A stretch of 64,000 nucleotides of DNA from Symbiodinium natans (lineage: Eukaryota; Sar; Dinophyceae; Suessiales; Symbiodiniaceae), in assembly GCA_905221605.1 (NCBI GenBank), contig CAJNDS010002257.1, positions 647,922-711,921 on the forward strand, written 5' to 3'. Made by a program: the position numbers and the translations under genes. This document shows, in pieces, positions 30,301-45,400 of the stretch. Position 1 is the stretch's first letter. Each line of letters begins with the position of its first letter. Below the pieces are notes generated by a model. The model searched no databases. It was not told the origin of the DNA and saw nothing but the letters and a program-made list of their open reading frames with translations.

Positions 30301-33300
30301 TCTGAGCCGCAGGCTCGGTGGCTGACTGTGGAGGCGCAGTAGCTCGGGACCTCTCGGCTGTCTCTTCAAGGGCGACCCTCGCCCTCGGACAAACCTCTGA
30401 CAGCCAACCACAAATCCCCATCCAGTCAAGATGGGTTCCATTTGCATCGATGATATTCACACGACCGGCCAGCACTCTTAAAGTTCAGGACGGCTCCTAC
30501 CAACTAAGCTTCTTGCCCATCGACAACCCTTCCTTTGCAACCTTGGAGAAGAGGTTGGCATGCAGCCAATGATCCCTAGGGTGTCTTTAGTCTTGGAGAG
30601 CTCCACGGAGTAAGGATTTGTTGAGCTCCTACGGGCGTGTCTCCGGGTAGCTTGGAAAAATGGCCTAGCTTAGACAGCTTGGGTCTGGAAAGGTTGCTAG
30701 CGGGCTGTGGACCATAGCAACTAGACGGAGAGTTCTTCATAACCCCGTGTCACGTTTAGGGCAACCTCCCCCGCCGTCCTCCTATAGGCAGCCATCAAAT
30801 CATCCTCAGATCGCCATCACATCGCCATCCACCATTTCTGCAGCGCCTCGCTGAAAGAAAGGCTGCAGCACTGGCGGCTGCCGCCGCAGCCGCCGCTGCC
30901 GCGGCGGCGGACTGAGCAGTGTCCAGAGGCTTGAGGCCCTGACACAGGAACACAAAGGAGATTATTGTCAGGGGTAAGATGGTACTTCAGAGGGTGGCAC
31001 AGGACAATGCAGTATGGTTATGCCAGAACAGAACACCGGCTGTAGTGTATCGGCACGAAGCGCAGTTGCATGTCTACAACGTGCAACTGTGCAAATGGTA
31101 CCGCCAGCGCATGTCAGCACTGAAGGCTGAACCCAAAATGTGCATGGACGGAAAAGGCCTAACATAGAGGGCACAGGCACAATTGTATCGCATGAGGAGG
31201 GGCACACTGTAGAAATGCTCGAAAAGTAAAGCCCATGTGAGCGCCGGACAGCGACGCTCGGATGAACCCGGGAGGATGGGGCGGAGGAGCCTCCAAGGTA
31301 ACACGCCGCTGGTCATCGAGTTACTACATCAGCTGAATCATGCTGGAGCTTCAAGGGATCTATTGATGCCCAAGGCCAACGCCTCAGCAGCAGAATTAAA
31401 ACGGTATGATTCGGGGAGCAGCTTTTGGCTAGCCGTTCTGGCCGGCTTAACATGCAGGATCCAGTGGCTGCTCAAGTAGGGCTTGTGCTGCACAGTGTTT
31501 CCAATGCAGGGTGCTTCCTGCCTGCCTCGAGGGTTATGTTTGCAGCACTGCAGACTGACGAGCTGCTACAAAACACCGTCAAAACTGAGATAAGCTGCTA
31601 GCTGGCAACCCCAACTGGCCCAAATGATGTGTCCGACATCTCCGCTACTGTGGTCCGCCTTTGTCCTCACGCCGCCGTCGCCTCGATTTGCCTCAAAGCG
31701 GCCAAGGGCTTGGGCCGGTGCGGTGCAAAAGCATCTGTTTTGCCACTTTCGGCCGGGAAACTAGAAGTTCAGACGCTCTTTTTCTACGAGCAACCTGCCT
31801 ACACAATATCCCATACCTTCAAGTCGAAACCCCGGTTTACAACCCGCTTGCTCTCAGGCGCCTCGCTCTCGGGACGGCTTCTGCGAATCTGGGGGCTCCG
31901 GAGACCTTCAGTGGATTCTCTGTAGAAAGTTGCAGGATGCAGGGTCCAGGTTTGATAGGTTGTGCGCGAACTTAAGCGGCTGGTTGCCTTGTTCGGCATG
32001 GGGTCTCACTCGTCGTCAAGGCGGTTTTGACTCTCATGCTCCCGCCAAACCATGTACTCCGAACATCCCCAGCCTAAAACAAAGTTATTTAATAGAGCAC
32101 TGTAGATCTCGGGGGGTCACTCCGCCAGAGGGCACCATATGGATCACTGGAAACTCCAGTTGGCACGGTCCCAAGCGAGGAGGACAGGAGAATAGCGGAG
32201 CATGAAAGGCGAACTATCCCACACCGAGGGTTAATTCACAAGCGAAAGAATTTGACACTTTGGAGGGCACCTTCGGGATGCCCTGTGACTCTGCCGACAG
32301 GGGACGAATATAGGAGACCTGGCAAGAAGAATAGCTGCGTATGCAGGGTCTCTCAGAAAAGTGGAAAGTGGAACTTACTTGGGCAAGACCGCTACAGCCA
32401 AGGCCTGAACCCCTGTCATAACAAACCAAGAAGGGCAATGACCGCAACAAACAAGAAAAACAACACAACACAACACAACACAATGACAGCAGTAGCAACA
32501 ATAAGAAACATGACAAACATATAGCTACAAACAACAAATATGACTGTAGAAAAAGATAAAGATGAAGGCGCCGAGTCTCCGCTCCTTGCGCCGCTCCCTC
32601 CGTCTTGGGGGTGTCGGCGGCCGGCCCTGGAAGTGGATCCAGTAGACTGCTCACAGGTTAAAAGGTTCTGTATGGCTGGATTGAGGAACAAGGTCCAAAT
32701 GACAGAGCTTAAACGGCTTAAACAACTTGCCGAGGATGATCCCAGGCCCTACGACTCGCAGGATGCGCACTTCAAAGCCGATGCAAGCTGTAGAGTTTCT
32801 AGGGCTGAGGCGCGGAACCACGAGCCCGTTCACGTAGACGTCAAACCCGAAAGCTAGTCCCGCATCCTGAAACCCACCACCCAGCCTTTCGGCCGAGTTC
32901 GGCGCGGCTCTGAGTCCCAGTCCCACGACTTGGGGCAGGCTCCTCCTCCCAGAGCTGGATTCAAATTTCTCACTTCAGTCCGCAAGAGGAGCACGAGGGT
33001 GAAGAATGTTGAAGGGATGCTGGGTTGAAGGGATGCTGAGAAGAAGCTCCGCCGGTTGCATGTGCTTTTGCACATTCACATGTTTTTTCTCATGGAGTTG
33101 TAAGTTGCCGCCGCAGGCTCTGGCTTTCGGATTCTGGAGCGCATGTGTTCAGAAAAGGTTCTGAAGGTCACTCACACTTCCCTGGTGTGTCCTCAAAGCT
33201 GTCGACCCTCCCTTCATCTGAAACAGCAGCTCAAAAGCGTCAGGCTACTTGATGCTAGCGTGCAGCCTTCAAATGTGGAAGTTCCCGCCGTCGCAACAGC

Positions 33301-36252
33301 GGTGAGGGGTCGCGGGCCTTCTCCTGGCACACTTGATGCGGAGGCATTGTTAGTTGCGTCGTCTGTGGAATCCACATGTGGGCACCTTGCTGTCGAAAGA
33401 ACTAGGAAAAATGCTTGTAGGAACATACTGAGCCGGACAAAGGACATGCTCCTAGTGCCTCGCACCTTAGCAGAACCCAAGAAGAAGCCTTAACCACTCA
33501 TTCCCTTGTCGCGTGTGGACGTCAACCCTTTTACATCCAGGCCTCTGAAGTCTGCCGGGTCAACCCTAGAACCTTAATCTCAGGCTATGTTGCAAATTTT
33601 CGACACGCCTGGATTGCTTGCAGGGCCAGGGCGCAGGGCCCAAGCACAAGCCCTTGCGTTGTCCGTCGAACCCCAGCCCAAAAAAAAACAAAACTTTCAA
33701 TGAGCCTCTGCACAACCATCAAAACCTCTTCAAGTCCCAGTAACTCTTGACAGCCTTTCCGGATGCTCCTCCACAGCCCCCGGCCGCCGCACGCACGGAG
33801 CCTTGGCGTCGGTCGCCCGTGACGCCTCGAAGCTGTGGCCTCCTCACGAAGTTGAACAAGGGTTTGGAGAACCTATTCGTGGGTTCTGAGATAGATAGAA
33901 TTTAACTGGGATCTAACCTGGGCATCCCATTCGGCTCGAAATGGCTCGAAGAAGTATTTAGCCAGCCGCTGAAGGAATGAACATGAAAGTCCACCAGCAC
34001 GGGCAAGGGCTTTGATCGCAAGGACAGACAGCATAAAGATGTTCAAGATCACTGGGGATGTTGCAGGGTTGGGAGGTGAAAAGGCCTCTGAACCGCTTTA
34101 ACCCTGGCAGCCTCGGGCCAACCCCTCGGGCGCGCGGCCGGGCGCTGCCTGGAAACAGGGGCCCTCCGATGGGGATGCTGCAGCCCCACCTTGGGCAATT
34201 GGGTTCGAGAATGAGAACGGAAACCTTTCACCCCACTGGGAGCCCTAAATTTCTTTCCTAAACCCTGCTCAAACCAGGAGTGTGGCTTCAAACTTCGCTC
34301 GGAAAGCCATCGCCTCGGCGCGTTTTCGCCTCGATGGCGGGGGCATCGGCGGCTGGGGCGTAGGGACCTTCAGCACACTTCAGTATAAACAAAAACTATG
34401 GCAACAAAACGACTGGCCTTCATCCTTTCTGCTTACGTCTTGCCGTTCGACCGAACATGCGAGAAGAAGCTTGAGCATGAGAGAAACAAACAGCCGACGC
34501 TCCAAGCAAATCCCTGCGTAAACAAAAACATTCTGTTGCACCTTGCCTGTCCAAAGAGGTGCTTGTGTTAGATTGGTGCGTAGAGCTGAATGACAGCCTA
34601 CTTTTCGGGACTTTTCGCCCTGGGCAACGCCTACTGGTCTAGGAGCTGGAGCAGCACGGGTGCTGGTGCTCCGCTCACCAGATTTGACCCCCAGAAGCCG
34701 TAAAGAGCCGCAAATGCCGGAAGCAGAAGCTCTCTGCGAAGCCTGCTGAATGGCCCTGTGAGCCCTAAGCATCCAAGCCACCACGGCCGCAGCCTTCGAT
34801 GCCTTGAGTTAACTCGGGGTTTTGTTATCGAGCATTTTGGGAGGTTTCATGGGGTACTTCAGAGCTTAACCACGTAGGAAAAAGCAGATGCGTTTGGGAG
34901 CTCAGGGCTTGCGAGGTTGAGGGCTTGGGGTGAGGGCTTACATGTCACCAGAAGCAGAAGCAGAACGATACCATAGCAGCCCGGGACGCAGACAGCAAGG
35001 CCTCAATGTCTGCATCATCGAAGCCCAGGTTTGCCTCGCTCTGCGTGAAAAGTGAGCGAGGCGTTTAGTGGAGGCGTTTCTTGCTGGGCATGCCACTGCG
35101 GGGCTCAACACAAGGTAAGGTCTGCAAATCTCGGCAAGGTGGTTCTAGGGCAAGGGGCTTGAGATGAACTGGAAGACAAGTCTAACATCCCACGTCCCAA
35201 AAGCCATGGCCAAGATTTTTCGGACCCTACATTGCCAGGTTACCACAAATATGCTTGTCTGCGGGCACAGCACATCGTGTAGTCAGTGCACACTGTTGCT
35301 TGGGGTACAAAGGCCACATGCCGCATGCGCATGATGTGACAACAGGCTTCAACATGTCATAGATCGCTTCTGAATGCCTGAGGTCTCAAAACCGCAAGAC
35401 TCCGAAGCCTAGCTTGGCACATTTTGCCAAGGCCTCCGCGGGTCTGGGGATGGACGGCAGGGCGCACGGGACTCGGCAGGGAGAGTGGTCACCGCTTCCC
35501 TTTCCAATGCTGCGATGCTGCAAAATTTACACCTGTGCTTGAGTTTACGACTTGTTTTGAGAGGGTTTAGGGGATTTGGGGTTTCGATTGCTTTGGTGTA
35601 TGTTGGGCGTTCTGTGGTGGTGTGTGGCAGAGCGGTTCTAGCTTGTAGGGCTGTAGGCTGTCGGCCTCGATTCAAGGTGTGTTTCAGATCCAAATCGGCC
35701 TTCCACCGGCGCAGGTATCGGGGCTGCAGCTGCAGAGGCCTTGGCAGCCCGCCACTGTTGAAGCTCCAGCACGCCTCAGGCCACTTGATGCCACTTGATC
35801 ATTCGATGGTTGGGAATGGCCAAAGGACCCGGCGTGCATTTCTAGCAGAATCGTCAATTTAAGACACCGAACTCACCGAACTCTGCCATTGCCGGTCCGA
35901 ATACAATCACTATTCATCTGTAGCTTGCAGCCAGCAACTGCAAAAAACATAGTATATATAGTTGTGTTTAAAGACCGGTAAGGTAATATAATATAAGATA
36001 ATATGATATTATATAACATAACATAACCTAATACAATATAATATAATATAATTATATATATATACACATATATATATACCTATATACCTATATACAAATA
36101 TACACATATACACATATACATATATACATATATACATATATACATATATACATATATACATATATACATATATACATACATACATACATACATACATACA
36201 TACATACATACATACATACATACATACATACATACATACATACATACATACA

Positions 36253-36286
<34 letters not shown>

Positions 36287-36435
36287 CATATAGATATATA
36301 TATATATATGCACATATACATATACATAGACATAGACATAGACATAGACATAGACATAGACATAGACATAGACATAGACATAGACATAGACATAGACATA
36401 GACATAGACATAGACACATACATATAAATAGACAA

Positions 36436-36480
<45 letters not shown>

Positions 36481-39400
36481 TGTTGCAAAGCGAGCTGGCA
36501 TTGTCAAGGAAAGGTGCCGATAGGTTCGCCATCCAGGTCCTCATCAACGGAGCCTTCAGCGCAGCGTACTTTTGTCGGGTTTCGTTTGTGGGGCACTTCT
36601 GGGGCTCATGGGAAGAAACACGGGACGAAATCAGGAGGATGGCAATAGCTTAAACAGTTCTTCGTGCCTTCTTCAGTGCTTCCCCCCGTGCTCTGCCCTC
36701 TGGCGCCCGCGCTGATGGGAACTGGCTCGGGCAGTGCCCCTTCCACGCAGGACCAGCCAGCCGATGCAGACATCGCACCGCCCACAGATGCAGGCTGGTT
36801 CCTCCGTCCACACAAGTCCGAGCGGCATTGCATGCGACTACGTGACATATGCTCAGGTTTGATATTGACCTCCTTTGACCTGAAAATACTTCTCGAAGAT
36901 TCCTGAGCACCCGCTGTAGGTGCAGATCGGCTGAAAGCGGGGTCTGGATAGGTATGCCATCTATGTCGTCCATCTCCATGTTCATTGCCGCATTCGAAGT
37001 TTCACGCCCTTCCAGTTCAGTCGGTAACAAAGCGTCTGAGCTCGGCTCCGATGTTCTGGCTGACCAATAGACTTCAAACACCCGCAATCTTTCCAGCAAC
37101 GTCGACTTCGAAGGTGGAGGTTGGTCAGTTCCGCTGTGGGTCCAGAGGCCCCTGTTTCGACAGCGTCGCTCCAGCCCAAGCGGATCAAGAGCCGCATACG
37201 CCTCCAGTTTCCTTAGAGAGACAAGCAGACAAGCGCAGCCCTAAGCTCATCGGCTAATAGACAAACTGGGAAAGTCAGTCCGAACCGTCCCAATCCGCTC
37301 CATGCGGCACGGCTCCATCATGCTACCTAGTAAATCATCGCAATCGTCAGCTGAGACGCATTCGCACCTCCTTGCTCTGTGCCTCCATCGCCGAGTCAGT
37401 TCCCAACGCGCCGGCAAAGGCCACCGCCTCGAGACCTCAATCGGCGTCTACGGGAAATCGCGCACCGAGGCTCCGCTCCCCCTGAGGGGATGGTGCTGGG
37501 AAACGCAATGCAACTAAGCTGATACCATCCAGGTAGATGGTGGGATAGAACTCCGCATTGCGCCAAGCCTCACACAGAAAGGCTTGACAGAAACAACATG
37601 AAACAACTGTGGACTCAGGATTCCGCACATGCAACTTCAGAACGGGCAGCGGGCATCAGGAACCAAAAGCCCGCGCTACCTTGGAGATCCTCAAAGAACC
37701 CCGAAGTTGACAAAACTTAGCTCGAAGTGGCTGCCTTCAATATCCAACGACGGCGCAGTGCCACAAACCCATCGGAATCTCAAACCCATCTTCAGCCCCT
37801 CCATGCCCCTCCTCAAAACCATTGGAATCAGTCGCTCCTCCAAGCCCCTCTTGCCTGCAGAAGCACCCTCAAACGCTCTTCCTCCTGGGTCTGCTCCACC
37901 CTTTGTAGCGCGACGAGGCCCAGGTGGAGGCGGTGGAAGACACGCGGCAGGAGCTCCTCCGAACAGAAGGCCTTAAGAAGCCCGTCGCCGAGTTCGTATA
38001 AATTTGCAACTCCAAGGTTTTTGGGAGCCTAAAAACAAAAACACGCGTGACGTTTAGGCCAGAAAGGCATGTAGAGCAAGACTCCGAGAGTCTCGAGCCC
38101 AAGTCTTCAGCAGCATCGCCCTGAATACATGGGGCTACATGGGGCTACCACAACCCAACAGGAGAGTCCTCAAAGGCCGTGCGATATGCATTGGCCCCGG
38201 GACAGCGATGGGCATACATGGTGTTGTGCAACACATCCGACACACCTCAAGGGCTGTTCGACACCCACATAGAGTGAAGGTGTTAGCATCGCGGAGGACT
38301 TGGCTTCAAGCATCAGGGCTTTGAGTGTGGCCGTTTACAGTAGCATCCTCAGTCCTCTGAACATCTTTGAACCCTAGCTTGATCACTTCGTACCCAAGCT
38401 GCAGAAAAGGCAAGCTGTGTCCTCGGCCGGGGACAACAAGTTTGGCTTTCCGGGCCTATCCAAGCACTGGAGAGGTGCAGAGCATGAGACCACACACTGG
38501 CCCCACTTGTGGCTTCCCGTTTGTTCAACGAAGAATACTGTGCATGGCTTGCGCAGTCCCTTTCATTCGCGGACTCTGCAAGGTGAAGCTCCAAGGAGGA
38601 CCCCAGCTGTGGACCAGCTCTAAAACATGTCAGTCGCAATTCCCTACTTTCGCAGATGTTCACTTCCGCAAAGCCGCAACAAAAGGCCCCTTCAGACACC
38701 CGAAGCTTCAGACCCGGAAACATGTTGCAAGACTCGCAACTGCCGCTCTCAAACAAGCATGCTCATTTTGTGCGCTCGGGCTCGGGCCATCTACGTAGGT
38801 TCAGAACAACTTCGGACACGTCTACCGAGTCTAGTGCCCGTTGCAAAAAAAGCAAGTGAACGCTAAGGTTTTCGTATTGAATGGTGAGCTTACGTGGCTC
38901 GAGGCCGCTATGAAGCGGAAACGGCTCCTCAACATCGAACCTGACATGCAAGGCCTCAACCATGAAATCCAAACGCCGCCCAACAAGCAACTGCATGCAA
39001 CTGCAGCTCATCCATCTTATTCAGGCCACGCAGCGCTGCGGGTCAAGGGTCCCCGGCCCTGCAAACACCTCCGGGCGACATCCGAGGCTTTCAGACGTGT
39101 TCTTCATTTTGCCGAGACATGGTTTGTCCGAAGAGTGCCGGTCTGGCCGGAAGGCTTAAGCACCTTGGGGTGTCGAGTTCGGTTGCGCCACCTGGCCTCC
39201 GAAAACCTGAGTTGCAACCAACACAGCTTTGAATTCACCCTCAAATCCCAGACCTGGTTACCAGCTGCGTGGCAAGATTGGGTGCTTGGGCTGCGTGCTC
39301 CAAACCTGGGAACAGGAGATGGTTGGCTTAGCTGAAGTTGCCGGGCAAAGCTAAAAAGCCTTGAACCTTCGGAGAGCGAGTTGGGCATAGTTGGGCCTTC

Positions 39401-42400
39401 ATTTTGTGGAGTTCCACCTCCAAGCCCCTACTCCGCTCCGGGGTTCGAGGCTCCTACGACGTGGAGGAAGAATCACACGGACAGGGACAGCTTTGGAAAG
39501 GTCACTTTAAGCCTTAAAGCCGTAGCCCCCCAAAAACATCTGTCTGTTTCTGCCCAGCCACAGTAGGCCATGACCTCGGCTACGTCGCCTCGCTGCAGGG
39601 AGGCAGCCTGTCAGGGCACAGGGAATAGTGACTGAACAGCGTTTGGCAGACCATCTTCGGAATGCCGGACTGCAGGCATCGGACGGGTGAGTGGGGGAGT
39701 GGGACGGAGGAGGACAAGAAAAGTCCCACCATCCTGCCCATCCCATATGAAATTATAATCATCAACCCCCCCCCCCCTGCGCGCCGCGTCCATCAGCGGA
39801 TCCAGCAGCACCGCGGAGCCTGGAGAGAAGAGGAGTCTGGGCCCTGTTAAAACCTTTTAGAGAAGGGGTTCCAGCAGATCAGCCTTCAGAGCCTTCAGGG
39901 CTTGGTGCAGTTTTGGGGTGCTGGCTTGAGTCGGCTGCACCCCAATCCTGCCAGCAGTGCTGGGCTGGTAGGCTTCACATGGCTTCACCCCCGAAAGCGA
40001 CACCAATCCTCCGGCTTGCCCCCCGGTCGTGAAAGCCCTCAACTGTTTTGGGAGCTCGTCGGTTTATTTGTTGGAGCGCGTGTTCGGGCAACCAGAGATC
40101 CCACCAGGCCCAGATCCGAAGATTTAAAATCTCCTTCAAAAAAAAAGGCGAAGAAGGGGCGACAACAACCCGCCTGATGTGGCCACCACGGGTAGCCATT
40201 CGGCGGGCCTGCAGAGCTTCTGATGGACTTGCCCTGCCTGTTGGCTCGGACCCCCTGAACCCTCTTAGCACAAGCCCAGAAACACGAAACACTAAACTCT
40301 TCACCTCCCTAAAGTCAGCTGCAACATAACGGCCATGAAATGAGCCCGGCAGCAGGCCCACTGGCTCCACGGCCGGCAGCACCTCCAAAGGTCTTCAGTG
40401 CAGAAATCTAAAAGCCGGAACACCCTGAAGTTCTGAGAAGCAGCCCACGGGGACCTAAAAATCCTAGTGCCAAACGAACCAAGTCATCGCAAAGTTCGAA
40501 AAACCACCTTTTGGGGCCTCCGCAGGCGGCAGGTCGAAGAACCTGCGCTTGCGCCTCACAGGCCTCGGTTTCAAAACGGGCTTCAGGCTTCACGAAGGTT
40601 CAGAAGGGTTCAGACGGGTTCGGATGGGTTCAGGGGGCTCGTCTTCCTCTCCTGCGTGTCGGTGCCATCCATGTGAATGGTCAGAGTGCAATGGCCGCAA
40701 CAGGTCGCCAACGCCACCTGCTAGAACGACATCCCGACAGAAGGCATCTGCACCGGTCCACCAGATATAAGCTGTGTCAGCCCAAGTTGCTCGGGCTTGC
40801 TGGGTGGCCCACCGGCCTCCGTACCTCCCAAAATCATGGCCAATGTTGTGCTTAATTAGCCTCTGACTGCACGTGTGTCGGGATAGATGCACAAATGTGA
40901 CAAACATCAAAAGTCAGCGACGCAAGATCGTATCGGAGGCGATGTTGGAGAAGCTGCAGATCTTTCAAGGGGGGAGGAAAGGGGAGGCGGGGAGGCCCTG
41001 CCCGGCCTGCAGCTTCCCTGAGGTCCGGGCCCACGCTTCCTCAGGCGGCGGCTTCCGAGACGCTTGGAGCTGGAATAAATTGGGATGATTTTGGGGTTTA
41101 GGACTTCTGGTGGCTGCCAATGCACTCAGAAAACGTATGAAGACTTAACCCTGCAAAGCCAGTGCTTCAATGAGGCGAACGTTTTTCACAAGGGGCCCAG
41201 CCCGGCCCCGCGCTGCAGTTCAACTGCTTTGGGAGGCAAACCCTTCCAAAAGATGTGCTAGGGTTGTCTGAAACTTTGGCTACTCTCTCCAGCTAGCTTT
41301 GGTTGGCCCGAAACTTCAACAGCACTACCGTGCCATGGTGCCCTGTGGCACCTCAAAGTTGACAACCGCCACAGGCCCGAGACGCCCCGAAACTGCCCCT
41401 GCGCTTAGGAGCCCTAAACAGTTCCCTAAACAATTCGAAAGCTTCATGGGCGGAGCCTGCATCAACACTCCCAGCCACATCCTCCGCCTCGAGCCGTGCG
41501 ACGGTCTCTCCTGAAAGCAGTCGGATGAAACACATATTCGACTTGGCCATGTCCGGATCCGACGGCCCTCTTGTGCACAAATCACCCCAGACCAAACAGA
41601 CAGGTCAGCAGCATCTCTTGCGAGAGCTTTCTGTCCCAGCTTGAAATACACTGGATGTGCTCTCTGAAGGAATCATCTGGGATGGCACCAGGTGGATTCT
41701 CTGAGGCTACTCTGCGGGAGTCTTTGCGTTCTTGGGGTTGGCACTCCAAAATACTCCCGTGACTCTCTGGGCTTCTGCGGAATCCTCAATATTCCTCTCA
41801 GGATCGCTCAAACTCTCTCAAACTCCCCTTCGAATCCCTGAGGTCTGAGGTCCTTCCCGCAACTCTGGGGAGAGCTCGAAGGATGCACGGCGACGGAAGT
41901 CCGGGCTTCTCAGGGATCCCCGTTCAAGGTCCCTTTCGTCCCTTTCTTCCGTCAAATCTTCGCCGAGCCGTGCACGGCTATCGCGGCTGTCACGGCTGTC
42001 GAAGCTCTCATCACCTCGGCTTACCTAAAGTTGCAGGGTTCAGCTGCGGCTTCTGAGTTCGACTCAAGATTCCACAGATCTGCTACAATGTCTTTTCCAA
42101 TCTTTCAAGGGGAAGCCGTAGCCAAAACAAAAGCTCGTTCACAGCAGCTAGCAGCTAGCAGGTTCAATGTGGCTCTGACCAGCGAGTACGAAAAGGCTCA
42201 ACAAAACATAGCCACGAGGGCACTTGCTGCTAACGTACAATGGCGGGGAAGCCCCTGGTTCAGGGACAGGACACGCCGACGACCACTGCGGTGATGACTA
42301 GGAGGACGGCGGTCACCTCCCGCTGCATAAACAGCACGCAAAAAATGCACGAACGAACTCTGAAACTCCTGCTGCCGGGCTTGGGGATGCTTAGCATGTC

Positions 42401-45400
42401 AGGGTCCAGAGCGAGTCAGCTGAGCCTCGGCTGTCACGGCTGTCGCTGCGGCGCTTGGGAGAGGAGATCACGAACCTCGGCTACAGACTCTTGCTAGCAT
42501 CTGGCAAAGATTAGGTTCTTCCCGATAGGGCGGGGGGAGGGGGGGGTTCGGGCAAGGATGGGCGTGACCTTGCAAAGCTACCCTACATCCGTTTTGCAAT
42601 CCTGCCAGAAAAAACTGAGACCCAACCCTTTCTGATCCCAGGCATGTCCCCCCCCCCATGCTGTCGCCAACCTTTTCCCTGCAATCCGGCCTGGGACCAG
42701 GAGGTCCAGAGCGAGGCTCTGAACGCGGAGAGCCCTTGCGGGGTGAGCCATTTGTTTGCAATTTGGCACACATGCAGGGACTTGCTGGCAACTCCGTCTT
42801 CATGTCTCTAGCATTTTGACGCATGTGAGAAGAAGCAACCCTGCCGCCGTACCAGTATATGTTGCTGCATTAGACCGCACGGGGCAGGCGAACACAGCAG
42901 GTTGGCGAGCAAGACTTCCTGGAAGCACGTTGCACCCCGAACGCGCCTCCTGCCGTGGCAAGGAAGGCTCCTCCCACCCTGTGCATTACAGGGTTGTATT
43001 CACAGCAAGCAACTCGCCAGTGCCGTGAAAGCCGTGCAACGGCAGAGTTTTTGTTTGAATCCGTAGCTCTGGGGCCAAGCCGTTTTGCAAAGCTCCGTGA
43101 GCTACAGACCGACGACCACCACCCACCCAGATTTTGCCTCCGAAAAAACCACGCAGGAACAAGCCGGGACTTTTTGCGAGGCAAAGCAGGTCTTGGCAGG
43201 GATCGTGAAGGTGCTTAAGGTTGGCTTCCGCCTCCATCCTCGGGGTCTGCCGGCCGCAGGTGCACGCTGCGGGGCGGCTTCTGGGCGACGCGGGAGGCTT
43301 CTGAAGACACATCAAAGCGCTGAAGCAAAAAACAGAAGCCAAGGAGAAAAGAGCGGTAGCCCGATCATCCCATGGTCGTACTAGGCCGCAGCCTCGATTG
43401 AAACTTTGGACTCACGGATGTAGAGGGTCGGTACTGAACCTGCTGCTACATCTGTTGTCGGCCTGCGGGTGACCATGGGCATCCGGATGGGTTCTGGAAC
43501 ACTCGGTTCGGACCGAAGAGCCCGCGGGCCTTGAGAAGCTGATCCTTTAGCAACTTTAGGGGCTGAGCATCCCGCAGTTTCAACGAGCACCCAAGAGCCC
43601 AAGGGCCGACCTCCTTTGCAGCCATGGGGCCGGAGCTCCACCATCCCATCTGCGGCTTTCCCAGTGCCACCTAAGGTTCTCTGAATCTGGTACATGGCTT
43701 TCCATGGCTTTCCATGGCTTTCCATGCAGGGCGTCAAAGGGTACTGCACAATGGTAGTTAGACAATGCTATATATAGATCTTGCAAGAAGGCTTGAAGAA
43801 AATTTAAGCTCACGCTCGCCGGCTGTCTCGCTGTTCTCACACCCTCAAACCTTGAGGCATGTCATGCCTGACCCTTCACAGCCCTGCATTCTCAACACCA
43901 CCCCCACCCCCACTTGGGTTCAGCATCTTGGCAGGTAAGGCTCTGTCGTCCTCGGTCCTGCCAGGAGTAGTCCTGGTTCAGGCTGCCACGGATGCTAAAG
44001 ATCCAGCAGTGCTTCGCGTTGTTGAGTGCTGAGGGTCTTGAGGTTCAGGGGCTTTTAGGGCTTTGAGGGTTTTTAAAGTATCCTCCTTTTTCGCATCCAA
44101 CACCAAGGAATTACTCAAAAACCTGCGAAGTCCGGACTCCCAGCACAAGGGACAAAAAGGGCCCCTGATCTCCTCACAAGGCATCCCGGCCTCCCATTGG
44201 CCGGCTTCCGTGGAGTCCCAGGAGCCCCATGGCATGGCCCAGGGGCACCCAAATGTCTTAAAAATGTCTTAAAATGTCTCAAAGTCGTTGCCAGGACTTT
44301 TTGTGTTCGGAGGTTTTTCAGCAAGCATGATCAGAAAATCACGAATATTCATATGCCAGACGGAAAAGAAGCAACTGCATTGCTGAAATCCTTCTTATAT
44401 TTAGTGCTTATCGACGTGCCGTGCACTAAGCCGGTAATCGTGGCACGCACCTTCCTGCGGCTAAGGAAGAGGATCTGAGACGACAAGTAGCGCTTTCAAA
44501 AGGGTTTCCAGCCGGAATTCTCTCTTTTGCTACACGGATTTCTCCCAACTCCGGGCAGGACTAAACCTTAGAATTGACCCCTGCGATGCCCCTCTCCCAC
44601 TGCTAACATTTGCTAAACATCAATCCTCAAGCTACCCACCCCGCCACCCTCACTGCGAAAGAGCAAGCTGGGCTGCCTCGAAAACCCCTCCGGAGATCTC
44701 GAGCACGGAGATATCAAAAGTGCCACCACCGAGGTCGTACACCGCCAAGATTTGGCCGTCCTTGCGCGGCCACCAGGCAACTGCAGGGACCCGCAAATCA
44801 GAACCTTCTTCCGCCCCCAAGGAACTGGCTTGAAACCAGCCAGAACCGCCACCCCGCTACCGTGGTACCCGGCTGCTTGACCCAATTCTTCACTTGCTAC
44901 CAACTGCTTCAATGATTAAAACTCAAAATCATCTCATCGCGCTCGCAACTGGCACACAAATCCCGGCGCGCGTAAAAGTGGGCTGCAAATTTGCATCAAG
45001 CCTTTTTTCCGAGGAAGACTCTGTCAATTTTCCTCCGGGCCGGAAAAGCGTCGTTTGTACTAAAAGAAACTTGAAGGCGCTGAGGGCGCATGATCAAAAT
45101 CCTGAAGGAAAAGGCGCTTGTTAGGGAAGATGCTTTTGAGTAGATGCTTAATGACGCTGAGGTACTGGACCCGAAATTTTGAAGCCCGTCGCGCCCCGCA
45201 AGAAATCTCGTGACATGTCGGAGCAGTCCCCCAGTGTCACCGACACGGACGTTTGCAACTTCAGCTACACGCCCATCAAGGCCCCACCTTCTTCTCCATG
45301 CCGAAAGCCAGTGCTGCAGCTGTAGGTTCATTGATGATGCGCATGACCTCACAGTTTAAACAATCCTCCAGAATCTGCCTCATCTAGCAGCTACCACAAG

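Larger units (their letters stand above)
21371..44676 (-). other. Giant HSP70 intron of 23.3 kb
   Basis: Bounded by GAG|GCAGC and GCAG|GTG. It contains a plus-strand LINE relic (24,138-24,400), C-rich and telomeric repeats (27,030-27,340), a (CT)n tract (28,719-28,744), a compound microsatellite (35,985-36,480) and small tandem repeats. The rest is unique-looking sequence with only short open frames on both strands. I recognised no other protein in it, but micro-exons of another gene would be easy to miss. Confidence 0.7.

Noticed and set aside
30840-30915. Alanine-coding GCCGCCGCAGCCGCC stretch
   Set aside because: Short GC-rich triplet repeat ending in a stop, with no coding context.
36000-36480. 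CRISPR-like periodic repeats
   Set aside because: Tandem microsatellites with no unique spacers; eukaryotic DNA.
36009-36547. Cys/Leu-, Tyr/Val- and Met/Tyr-rich minus frames
   Set aside because: Translation artefacts of the (CATA)n and (GACATA)n microsatellite.
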